A stretch of 57,470 bases of DNA from Muribaculaceae bacterium (GTDB lineage: Bacteria > Bacteroidota > Bacteroidia > Bacteroidales > Muribaculaceae), in NCBI GenBank assembly GCA_009775225.1, contig VSPE01000010.1, forward strand, positions 1-57,470, written 5' to 3'. Of this stretch, positions 50,409 through 57,470 are shown in pieces (position 1 is the stretch's first letter; every line of letters starts with the position of its first letter). The notes under the pieces are model-generated. The model was not told where the DNA came from and did no database searches. It worked only from the letters and a program-made list of their open reading frames with translations. The position numbers and the translations under genes were made by a program.

Positions 50409-51010
50409 TGGATGTTCTCGAAGATTTTAACGAGGGTCTTGAGGCAGTACAGAAGGCCGAGGGGCTTGAAGGTACGCTTCGCTGGACGGGCGAGCAGCTC
50501 GCAGCCGCGTCCGACCGCCTTGCCTGCGCTTCGGCCGACGTCCGCACCTCGCGGTCGGCAGAGCTCCTTGTGATAGCGTGGCCGCATGTGCAGGCGCTTG
50601 CAGCAGCCGGCTTGTGTGCCGATGCCTTCGCCACTCAGAATATGGCAATGCTCACCGTGCTCCGCGCGCGTGTGTCGCCCGAGTCTTTCGCATCGCTGTG
50701 GTTGCAGGCTCTGCAGGGCATGTGTCTTATGGCGGCGCAGCTCATAGAGAGCGCCGACGGTAAGAATGCATCCACTCTTGCCGACATTACGGCTCATACC
50801 TATGGTCTGTTTATCGCAACGGCCCACGACTTTATTCCTCGCTTCGGTTCTTCCGACGATATGCGCCGTTTCTACGACCACATGCGCCACATGGCGTCGC
50901 AGGCGGGCGAAGATGTGTCGCACTTCCAGGGGCGCCGTATAGTGCCCACACTCGCTATAGATATTTTTGCCGACAATGCCGCACGTCTGGTATCGGTCGG
51001 AGTCGGGTAG
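50408..51010 (+). CDS. Conserved-looking helical protein of unknown function
   Basis: 200 residues. Mostly alpha-helical, Ala-rich, no signal peptide and no clear membrane helix. Patterns such as ELLVIAWPHVQALAAAGLCADAFATQNM and FASLWLQALQGMCLMAAQLIE look like a helical bundle. I recognise no family. It is translationally coupled to ribBA and ends before a strong terminator, so it belongs to the LptF/G-ribBA transcript. Its product may act in the cytoplasm. Confidence 0.7.
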   Translation: MDVLEDFNEGLEAVQKAEGLEGTLRWTGEQLAAASDRLACASADVRTSRSAELLVIAWPHVQALAAAGLCADAFATQNMAMLTVLRARVSPESFASLWLQALQGMCLMAAQLIESADGKNASTLADITAHTYGLFIATAHDFIPRFGSSDDMRRFYDHMRHMASQAGEDVSHFQGRRIVPTLAIDIFADNAARLVSVGVG

Positions 51011-51035
51011 CGCTATTCTGCATTACATAATACGG

Positions 51036-51078
51036 CCGCCGGGACATCTGCGTATTCGCGAATGTCCCGGCGGTTTTT
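51036..51078 (+). terminator. Terminator after the ribBA operon
   Basis: A 12-bp perfect stem (CCGCCGGGACAT with ATGTCCCGGCGG), a 14-nt loop and a T5 tail lie 26 bp past the stop of the helical protein. The convergent porU gene ends at 51106. Confidence 0.85.
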
Positions 51079-51105
51079 GTGTAGGGTGCAGAGAGTTGTG
51101 TTGCT

Positions 51106-54100
51106 TTATCTTGCCGTGACGGCTATGCGGCGGGTGGCTGTTTCGTAGGTTGTTCCGTCGGAGGTGATAGACGCACGGTACAGATATATGCCGCGGCCTA
51201 CGCGGCGGCCGCCGAAATCGTTGAGGTTCCACGTCACGGGCACGGTGGTGAACATGTCGCTTCGGCCGGTTGAGCTGCCGCTCCACACGGCGCGACCGTT
51301 TAGGTTGTATACTGTGATGTTTACCGTGACCATGTTGTCGGGCTGGTCGTGGCTGAGGTAAAAGTTGGCCTGTGTCGATGCTGGATTGGCGTCGGTGTAC
51401 ACCTCATATATATGTGGCGCTATATTCTCCTGCACAAAGAAATCTATTGTGGAGGTGGAGGAGTTACCCGATGTATCCCATACCCGCAGGGCCAGAGTGT
51501 GCGCTCCCGGCTGAATGTTCTCCATCGGGTAGTTGATAGTGCCTGCGGGGCTTCCGTCGCTGGCCGGAGTGAAGTAATACGAAATGTCGGTAAAGGTGTT
51601 GATGTCGTCGAGAATGGCTGTCATCTGCCTGCCTACACCGGCATTCGACACGTTTATACCCACATCGTCGCTCACCGAGGCTATCATCATGGGCGATGAA
51701 TTTACGGTGTCGCCGTTTCGGAAAGTGCTGTGGTTGAGAACGAGCTGGTCGATAGTCGGTGCGTTCTCGTCGGGCGCGGCCTCTTCGTTGTATCCGTACA
51801 CATAGAAGTCGCGGTTGAGGCCTACGGCTTCAGTGTCGTCTTCGGTGGAGTATGCGTAGAGCGACATGGTTGCCGGGGTGAAGTTCTGCGACAGCTCGAG
51901 CGGCATCGACACTGTGAGCGAGAAGCGGCCGTCGTGCACCTCGGCAGAGCCGCAGTATATGCGCTCTCCGTAGTCCTGGAATGTCTCGTTGGAGCCGGTC
52001 TCGCCGTGGCCGAGTGTCACGCGCGAGCGTTCGGCGTCAAAAATCTCGATAAGGAGCACGCCGTTGAAGTCTGAAAGCAGATTGCCGTCGGGGTCGCTGA
52101 CATATCCTCCCAGCTGCACTCTGCCGAGAGCCGGCATGGTGGGTTGGTCTTCGGGTACAAAGGGTTTGCCTCCGAGCTCGTCGATATGTACCACATTGGA
52201 GGGAGTGGCCAAAGGCAACGCGGGGTCGCCGATAAACACATATCGCAGGCGGTTTGTGTTGGAAGATACATCGCCCAAGCTGTTGCGTATGTCGTTTTTG
52301 GCGCGGCGGTATATTTCGCCGGGGGTGAGAATTCTGCCCTTTTCGTCGCGCAGGGCCAATGCTCGCCCTATGGCATTGCTGAGGTATCCGTTGTCGGTTA
52401 TGTAGACAGGGCGAGTGGCGCTAATCATGCCTATAGCACCGCCGTAGCGCTCCTTGTACAGGATTTCACCGCCGGATATGAAGTTGCCGTCGATGCGGAG
52501 GAAATTACAGGTTGCGGCGTAGATGAAAGGCCAGTGGCGCAGATACATATTGTTGAGGTCGGTATATGAGAGCTGGCCTTCGCCTGTCCAGCCGGTGGTG
52601 TTGGCGTGGCCTATGAAGTTCCACCATACCACGCCTTCGTCAAGGTAACGGAACATTGTGGAGCGTGCCTCTGGGAAGTTTGTGCCAACAAACGGGTAGG
52701 CGTCCATGTAGACTTTACGCAGGAGGTGCTGTTGTCTCTTGTCGTCGACAAATTGCGATATCAGCTCCTCTGTCTGGCGGAGGTGTATGCCGTTATCCTG
52801 GTCGTCGGCAAGGAACATGAAGCGGTGCTTCCATGATGTCTTTTTTGCAGCCTCGGCATATTGCATAGTTTTGTCTACCACGTTTTTTGCCTCGTCGGCC
52901 GAAATAACGGGTATTCGTCCGATAGCTATCGAGAGTTTGTCAAGACCTATGGTGGCACCCGAGTTGTCATCGAGCATGGCTGTGATGTCGTCGGAGCAAT
53001 ATCCGTCGTTGTCGGATAGCGAGTTGCGTATGCCTTGGGTCATCCACATGGGAATGGTCGGGAACGATGAGGCTGCGCTCGACAATCCTCGGTTGTCGAG
53101 GCTTGTTCGTCCCATTAGGAGGGCATAGCGCAGTTGGCGTCCGTCGTTGGCATTTCCGCGGTCGTAGAGCATCTTGAAGTAGCGGCGGAAGGCGCCGGCA
53201 TCGCAGGTGCCAGACGAAAATTCATTGTAGATTAGCTCGGGCTGTACTACCTTTACGCGCATATTGTCATCGGAGCTTTCGTGGAAGGCGGCAAGGCGCA
53301 GGGCTTGCTCGGTGAAGAGCGACGGGGCTACTATCACCATGTCGTAGTCGCGGTCGGCGTGCAGGTTCTGGTTGGCTACGGTGCCTATGGCTCGCGGAGT
53401 CGGCAGTTTGGCGGAAGAGTTCCATGCAGCGTAGGTGTGAGAGTCTCCGTCGGCGCTCCAGCCGACAGCGTCGCCGTTTTTGTCGGTGTTTACTGTTTTT
53501 ATTTCGAGCGGATTTGTCACATCCCAAATCGTGGCTTCTTTGGCACCTTGCAGCGAGAGCTTCGATGACGTTGTCGTGAATATGAGATGTCCTGTGGAGG
53601 ACGGGATTGCCAGATTGCGGGAGTAGGTAAGTGTTACATGGTTCAGCCATGCGCCGGTGCATACTCCTGAGCTTTGGAAGGTGATGCCGAGGTTGAATGT
53701 ACCCTTGCTTGAGGGTGATGTTCGGAGGGTGTGTACAGTGAGTGTCTCGCTACCGAAAGTGTGGCCTGTTGCGGGAGTGGCGGCCACAGCGTCGGAGCTT
53801 GTGCTTGTCACCGGTGAGTTGTTCAGAGTAAAGCTCAGTCGGCCTGTTCCCCCTGTGATTATGCTCACAAAAGAGCACTGAAAGCTTACTTCGCAGTCTT
53901 CTTTAGTTGCGTCAGGGGCTTCGAAGCTTAGGTTTCGTGTGCGAGTGTAGAGCATCTCCTCGCCGAGCAGGTCGGGGCCGGCTTCTCCCGGCGACGGTAT
54001 TCTTTCAAGTTCGTGGTGGCATCGCTCGGTAAATGTGGTTGCCATTCCTTCCGAGCCGGGGGGGAGCGGGGTGCCTGTGCTGCTGAGGGTGCGGCGCTCT

Positions 54101-54546
54101 TCACCTTCCGGGGCTTCGCCTATGAAGTAGTGTCCGGCAAGGGAATAGTCGTTCTGCTTGTAGTAAGTGTGGTTTCGGAGAGAGTTGGCCCATTCTCCGG
54201 CTCCTACACCGTAGAATATGAGCCCGCGGTCGGTGACGACACTTTGTACCTGCGGAATATCGTCGGTGTATGTGGCGAGGCTCAGCTTATCGGGCAGTCG
54301 ATGTCCTCCGTAGCCGTATACGTGTACTTTGTTTATATCCGTAAAGCCCCACGACCGCAGTGTGGAGGCCGAAATCATGTATAGCCCGTCGGTTTCGACG
54401 GCTACTTTCATCCAGCGTCCTTGCGACAGCCGCGAGTTTTCTGCATAAGTGTCGGGAGTGAATGCGCCTGCACGGGATGTGCCCAGCGCCAGGCAGACGG
54501 CAAGAGCCAGGATTGATATATAAGTGGAGATAATAGGTCGGTTCAT
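51106..54546 (-). CDS. porU: Type IX secretion system sortase PorU
   Basis: 1146 residues from ATG 54546 with signal peptide (MNRPIISTYISILALAVCLALG). The N-terminal beta-rich domains (about 30-385) precede a gingipain-type C25 peptidase region (about 388-713). Catalytic residues by motif are H647 (FIGHANTTGW) and C680 (AATCNFLRIDGN). The C-terminal part (about 720-1146) contains Ig-like domains and ends like a type IX/FlgD-type domain (WNLNDFGGRRVGRGIYLYRASI). PorU cleaves the sorting domain of secreted proteins and helps attach them to A-LPS at the cell surface. It implies a functional type IX system in this organism, with cargo such as the endonuclease I and possibly GH95 in the window. 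The other Por genes are outside it. Confidence 0.9.
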   Translation of the reverse strand: MNRPIISTYISILALAVCLALGTSRAGAFTPDTYAENSRLSQGRWMKVAVETDGLYMISASTLRSWGFTDINKVHVYGYGGHRLPDKLSLATYTDDIPQVQSVVTDRGLIFYGVGAGEWANSLRNHTYYKQNDYSLAGHYFIGEAPEGEERRTLSSTGTPLPPGSEGMATTFTERCHHELERIPSPGEAGPDLLGEEMLYTRTRNLSFEAPDATKEDCEVSFQCSFVSIITGGTGRLSFTLNNSPVTSTSSDAVAATPATGHTFGSETLTVHTLRTSPSSKGTFNLGITFQSSGVCTGAWLNHVTLTYSRNLAIPSSTGHLIFTTTSSKLSLQGAKEATIWDVTNPLEIKTVNTDKNGDAVGWSADGDSHTYAAWNSSAKLPTPRAIGTVANQNLHADRDYDMVIVAPSLFTEQALRLAAFHESSDDNMRVKVVQPELIYNEFSSGTCDAGAFRRYFKMLYDRGNANDGRQLRYALLMGRTSLDNRGLSSAASSFPTIPMWMTQGIRNSLSDNDGYCSDDITAMLDDNSGATIGLDKLSIAIGRIPVISADEAKNVVDKTMQYAEAAKKTSWKHRFMFLADDQDNGIHLRQTEELISQFVDDKRQQHLLRKVYMDAYPFVGTNFPEARSTMFRYLDEGVVWWNFIGHANTTGWTGEGQLSYTDLNNMYLRHWPFIYAATCNFLRIDGNFISGGEILYKERYGGAIGMISATRPVYITDNGYLSNAIGRALALRDEKGRILTPGEIYRRAKNDIRNSLGDVSSNTNRLRYVFIGDPALPLATPSNVVHIDELGGKPFVPEDQPTMPALGRVQLGGYVSDPDGNLLSDFNGVLLIEIFDAERSRVTLGHGETGSNETFQDYGERIYCGSAEVHDGRFSLTVSMPLELSQNFTPATMSLYAYSTEDDTEAVGLNRDFYVYGYNEEAAPDENAPTIDQLVLNHSTFRNGDTVNSSPMMIASVSDDVGINVSNAGVGRQMTAILDDINTFTDISYYFTPASDGSPAGTINYPMENIQPGAHTLALRVWDTSGNSSTSTIDFFVQENIAPHIYEVYTDANPASTQANFYLSHDQPDNMVTVNITVYNLNGRAVWSGSSTGRSDMFTTVPVTWNLNDFGGRRVGRGIYLYRASITSDGTTYETATRRIAVTAR

Positions 54547-54623
54547 ACTACTATGTAACGCACGCACGTTCGTTTTATTGTGCTAAGTGCTGCGAGAGGC
54601 CGGGGCTGCCGGGGCTAGCGCTC

Positions 54624-55394
54624 TTATTCGGCCGGCCGGAACCCGCTGTTTCGGCTGTTGTTGAGCCAGCGTTCCCATGCTGCGCGGTCGCCGTTGAATG
54701 TGTTAAGGTCGACAAAGCCTTTTACGCCCGGTATGCGCGAGCGGTGGCTGTGTTGCCAGAGAGTCCATTGCCGACGGTTGAGCGGCGGGTCGGTAAATGA
54801 GCATATCCAAAGCTCGGGGTCGTCGTCCTCGATGCTGTCGAAGTGGCCTCGGACAAAGCGTGCGTCGCCGTTCTTGTTGGTATATATTATCACTTTGCGG
54901 CCTGAGCTGCGGATGTGCGACACCATTGCATCGAGTCGGGCTGAAATAAGTTCTGTAGCGGCTTCTGCCGGATTACCCGATTCTTCGACGTCAATAGCTA
55001 CCGGCAGGTCGAGCGCGCAGCCTGCAATGGCTCTCAGTAGGTTGACGGCCTGCTTGCGTCCGTCGCAGTCGAAGCGGAAGAAGTGGTATGCTCCCACATT
55101 TATGCCTGTGCGTTTTGCGGCGGCATAGTTGCGGATAAAGGACGGGTCGCGGAAGCCCTCGCCTTCGCTCGCTTTCAGGTAGACGAAGTCGATGCCGTAT
55201 GCCGACAGGGAATCGAAGTCCGGGATGCCGTTGTGTGCCGACAGGTCTACTCCGACCACCGGGTAGCGGCTGCGGTCAAGCTCAATGTGCGGGAGGCGGG
55301 GCCGCAGAAGCCGCGACAGTGCGACTCCTGTTATCATCAGCCCGGTCAGAGAGATGATTGAGATGGCTAATATGCGCGAATATCGTGTGCTCAT
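54624..55394 (-). CDS. GH25 (lysozyme/Cellosyl-type) muramidase-like protein
   Basis: 256 residues. A short N-terminal membrane segment (about 9-28, LAISIISLTGLMITGVAL) anchors or exports it. The GH25 domain (about 45-245) has VVGVDLSAHNGIPDF (catalytic-region Asp), YLKASEGEGFRDPSF near 72 and LPVAIDVEESG near 130, the DxE catalytic pair. Members cut the glycan chain of peptidoglycan. A predicted -7 box 7 nt before the ATG suggests a leaderless message. It follows porU on the same strand with a 77-bp gap. The target could be its own cell wall, and a weapon role cannot be excluded. Confidence 0.9.
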   Translation of the reverse strand: MSTRYSRILAISIISLTGLMITGVALSRLLRPRLPHIELDRSRYPVVGVDLSAHNGIPDFDSLSAYGIDFVYLKASEGEGFRDPSFIRNYAAAKRTGINVGAYHFFRFDCDGRKQAVNLLRAIAGCALDLPVAIDVEESGNPAEAATELISARLDAMVSHIRSSGRKVIIYTNKNGDARFVRGHFDSIEDDDPELWICSFTDPPLNRRQWTLWQHSHRSRIPGVKGFVDLNTFNGDRAAWERWLNNSRNSGFRPAE

Positions 55395-55401
55395 CGAAAG
55401 A

Positions 55402-55409
55402 CAAATATA
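55402..55409 (-). promoter_or_regulatory. Likely -7 box of the GH25 gene, next to the start codon
   Basis: Minus strand TATATTTG fits TAnnTTTG and ends 7 nt before ATG 55394, so a leaderless start is expected. The -33 box is weak. Confidence 0.45.
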
Positions 55410-55513
55410 GGCATTTTTTTCGTTTGAGCGGTAGAAATCGGAAGCCTTTCTGCCATACGTGCGTTTTTTTTATACGCGGAGTCGAACTTTTTGGATGTAA
55501 TAGCGTTGTTAGT

Positions 55514-55546
55514 TTTGGATATACGAAGATATTTGTTGTAACTTTG
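55514..55546 (+). promoter_or_regulatory. Promoter of the endonuclease I gene
   Basis: TTTG (55514-55517), 21 bp, TAACTTTG (55539-55546): exact consensus. Transcription should start about 55552, leaving a leader of about 40 nt before ATG 55593. Confidence 0.75.
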
Positions 55547-55592
55547 CTCCCCGCTATCCTCATCACATCAACGACTTTAAACTTCTAAGAAT

Positions 55593-57251
55593 ATGAAAAT
55601 GCTTCGTTCGTTATTGTCGCTTGTCTGCGCGCTGAGTGTGTGCACGGCACTTGCGGCACCTCCGGCCGGCTACTATTCGTCGCTGAACGGCAAGAAAGAA
55701 GGCGAGTTAAAGACTGCTGCCTGTGAATTGGTTCGTAACTTCACCTTGGTGTCGTCGTATAGCGCGCTCCCCGATTATTTCCGTCGTACGGATGCGCGCC
55801 CCAACACCAACCTTTGGTGGGATATGTATTCCGATATCCCTTTGTCGCTTAATTCTTTCGGCGGTCTCAACCGCGAGCACTCTTTCCCCAAGAGCTGGTG
55901 GGGCGGCAGTACCTCGGTAAGCGCTTATGTCGACCTTAACCACCTCTATCCTTCGGAGGCTCGTGCCAATCAGGCCAAGAGTAATTTTCCTCTCGGCAAG
56001 GTTGCCGTGGCTTCTTTCGACAATGGTGTGACTATTGTCGGGCCGCCCGTCAACGGTCAGGGTGGCGGCGCTCAGAAAGTGTTTGAGCCGGACGACCAGT
56101 ATAAGGGCGATTTTGCCCGTACGTATTTCTATATGGTAACCTGCTATCAGAACCTCTCGTGGAAATATACCTATATGGTTAGCCAAAATCTGTATCCTAC
56201 GCTCTCGCCCTGGGCCGTGAAGCTTCTGCTGGAGTGGCATCGGGCCGACCCTGTAAGCCAGAAAGAAGTTAACCGCAACGAAGAGGTGTTTGCCATTCAG
56301 GGCAATCGCAATCCGTTTATCGACCTCCCCGAGCTTGCAGAATATATATGGGGTACGAAAAAAGGCGAGCCGTTCTCGCCCGGCGAGATTGTGGTGCCTA
56401 CTCCTCCCACATCTACGCCTGAGTTGCTTAATCCGCCGGTATCGATGGCTGACCTGCAGTTCGGCGAAGTTGCCCTCGGCGATCAAGTGGTGCGTCAGCT
56501 CTTTGTGAAGGCGGCTAACCTCAAAGGTTCGGTAGATGTATCGGTATATCGCGACAATGCCGATATGTTCCAGCTTGCACAGTCGTCAATCCCGGCTACG
56601 CTCGCATGCGCGGAAAACGGCTATTGGCTCGAAATAACTTATAAGCCCACGGCAGTCGGCGACCATACCGCACGTGTGCTTCTTCAGGGTGATTTTGGTT
56701 CGCGTGGTGTAGCCATTACAGGAAAGTGTCTTCCCATGCCCGAGCTTTCCGCTGTCACCGCTACCGAGCCTACCGATATAGAATCTGACCGCTACACCGC
56801 AAACTGGATAGCTCCCTCCGATGAAGTTATAGACTACTATGTAGTGACACGTACTCGCTATGTCACCGGCCAGCAGCCCGTGACCGAGGAAATACTTTCG
56901 GAAAACGAATTTGTGGAAATCGAAGGGTTCGACAAGTCTGATTCGGAATCGTACTCTGTGCAGTCGGTGCGCCTCAATCACCGTTCGCCTATGTCTAATG
57001 TAATATTTGTGGAGCATGCAGGTGTGTCGGGTGTTACCGTTGAAGAGCCGCTCGTAGTGCAGACATTCCCCGGCTTTATCCGCTTTATATGCTCGGCTTC
57101 CCAGACAGGTTGCCAAATATATGATGCCGCCGGACGTTTGGTTGCTACTGTCGACAGGGTAGAGCAGAACTTCGACCTTGATATGGCCCCGGGATTTTAT
57201 GTAATAATTACAGAACAGCATCGCACACCCGTAAAAGTGGTAGTTCGATAA
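55593..57251 (+). CDS. Secreted endonuclease I-family nuclease with type IX-type C-terminal domain
   Basis: 552 residues. Signal peptide MKMLRSLLSLVCALSVCTALA. The nuclease domain (about 25-255) has LNREHSFPKSWW near 93 and DLNHLYPSEARANQAKSNFPLG near 115, the H-N-based active site of EndoI/NucM. A choice-of-anchor-like beta domain (about 290-380), an FN3-like domain (about 390-465), and a C-terminal region follow. The end (CQIYDAAGRLVATVD... GFYVIITEQHRTPVKVVVR) has the shape of a type IX sorting domain (type A). It should be carried to the cell surface and processed by PorU, encoded 1 kb upstream on the other strand. Secreted nucleases allow use of extracellular DNA. Two of the beta modules are unassigned. 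Confidence 0.88.
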   Translation: MKMLRSLLSLVCALSVCTALAAPPAGYYSSLNGKKEGELKTAACELVRNFTLVSSYSALPDYFRRTDARPNTNLWWDMYSDIPLSLNSFGGLNREHSFPKSWWGGSTSVSAYVDLNHLYPSEARANQAKSNFPLGKVAVASFDNGVTIVGPPVNGQGGGAQKVFEPDDQYKGDFARTYFYMVTCYQNLSWKYTYMVSQNLYPTLSPWAVKLLLEWHRADPVSQKEVNRNEEVFAIQGNRNPFIDLPELAEYIWGTKKGEPFSPGEIVVPTPPTSTPELLNPPVSMADLQFGEVALGDQVVRQLFVKAANLKGSVDVSVYRDNADMFQLAQSSIPATLACAENGYWLEITYKPTAVGDHTARVLLQGDFGSRGVAITGKCLPMPELSAVTATEPTDIESDRYTANWIAPSDEVIDYYVVTRTRYVTGQQPVTEEILSENEFVEIEGFDKSDSESYSVQSVRLNHRSPMSNVIFVEHAGVSGVTVEEPLVVQTFPGFIRFICSASQTGCQIYDAAGRLVATVDRVEQNFDLDMAPGFYVIITEQHRTPVKVVVR

Positions 57252-57268
57252 TCGGGAAATTCATAGAT

Positions 57269-57306
57269 AAAACAGGGCGTCGGCAACATTGTCGGCGCCC
57301 TGTTTT
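57269..57306 (+). terminator. Terminator of the endonuclease gene
   Basis: An 11-bp stem (AAAACAGGGCG with CGCCCTGTTTT) with an inner loop lies 18 bp after the stop; the last arm ends in a T4 run. Confidence 0.8.
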
Positions 57307-57431
57307 AGTAAATGTAAGTATTGCAGTTAGTTAAATATAGAATATGCGGCAGAACAGAAGGTGTGTACTACAAATACCGGGGCGAAAAGTTTATCTCCAA
57401 ATGTTAAATTCATGTTAAAATCAGAAAAATA

Positions 57432-57463
57432 TTTGGAGGCGGGCAAAAAGGGTTGTAACTTTG
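57432..57463 (+). promoter_or_regulatory. Promoter of a gene beyond the right edge
   Basis: TTTG (57432-57435), 20 bp, TAACTTTG (57456-57463): an exact consensus promoter directed to the right. The gene it drives starts outside the window. Confidence 0.75.
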
Positions 57464-57470
57464 CACTCGC

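Noticed and set aside
1..57470. CRISPR array, tRNA or rRNA genes
   Set aside because: No regularly spaced repeats and no cloverleaf or rRNA-like stretch were noticed on reading either strand; a covariance-model scan was not possible here.

Overview
The window looks like a chromosomal segment of a gut Bacteroidales bacterium, most likely of the Muribaculaceae (S24-7) type. Reasons: promoters fit the Bacteroidetes TTTG/TAnnTTTG pattern; there are NigD-like and META lipoproteins, a two-component-propeller AraC regulator, GH95 and GH97 glycosidases, a type IX secretion sortase (PorU) and a DUF4492-cydAB oxidase; and a formyl-CoA transferase/oxalyl-CoA decarboxylase pair sits in a glycan-degrader background. 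The genus is an inference from gene content only. I see no tRNA, rRNA, CRISPR array, prophage or intact insertion sequence.

Layout. 1-1054 (minus): ExbD/ExbB proton-channel genes, running off the left edge. 1382-11198 (minus): a tightly overlapping operon of a RelA-type (p)ppGpp synthetase, a lipoprotein, dTDP-sugar enzymes (RmlB, RmlA, a 3,4-ketoisomerase, a DegT aminotransferase), the tRNA methylthiotransferase MtaB, an LpxL-like acyltransferase and a family 2 glycosyltransferase. 11354-11457 (plus): the signal recognition particle RNA gene, followed by a cysteine-rich DUF2284 protein. 12119-19054 (plus): an MFS permease, glycerate kinase, a 161-bp palindromic mobile element, formyl-CoA transferase, oxalyl-CoA decarboxylase and an AEC-family permease, which together look like an oxalate (and glycerate) utilisation locus. 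19141-22678 (minus): an AT-richer module of an ECF sigma factor, a transmembrane protein with a C-terminal beta-barrel, a NigD-like lipoprotein and a double-META lipoprotein. 22932-31144: a membrane-bound propeller/AraC regulator divergent from GH95 (fucosidase-type) and GH97 (alpha-glucosidase-type) enzymes.

31207-38538: biotin synthase, an rRNA/tRNA methyltransferase, a lipoprotein, a glycosyltransferase, a GHL10-type hydrolase, trigger factor and a YigZ/IMPACT protein. The second, apparently identical copy of the 161-bp element follows at 38571-38731. 38755-42702 (minus): cydB, cydA, DUF4492 and a YitT-type membrane protein. 42809-51010 (plus): glutamyl-Q tRNA synthetase, a free-standing B3/B4 domain, a Sua5/YciO protein, an iron alcohol dehydrogenase, a hemerythrin-LuxR regulator, an LptF/G permease, RibBA and an unknown helical protein. 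51106-57470: PorU, a GH25 lysozyme-like protein and a secreted endonuclease I with a type IX sorting-type C-terminus.

The most notable item is the pair of 161-bp elements. They are near-perfect palindromes with matching terminal inverted repeats, and each is flanked by a 3-bp direct repeat (TGA or TTA). This is the signature of a non-autonomous mobile element (MITE). One copy sits exactly in the stop codon of glycerate kinase. Other points of interest are the SRP RNA with a non-GGAA apex, a (p)ppGpp synthetase that has lost its hydrolase residues but kept the RxKD synthetase motif, membrane and di-iron one-component regulators, and several promoters placed so close to the start codon that the mRNA should be nearly leaderless.
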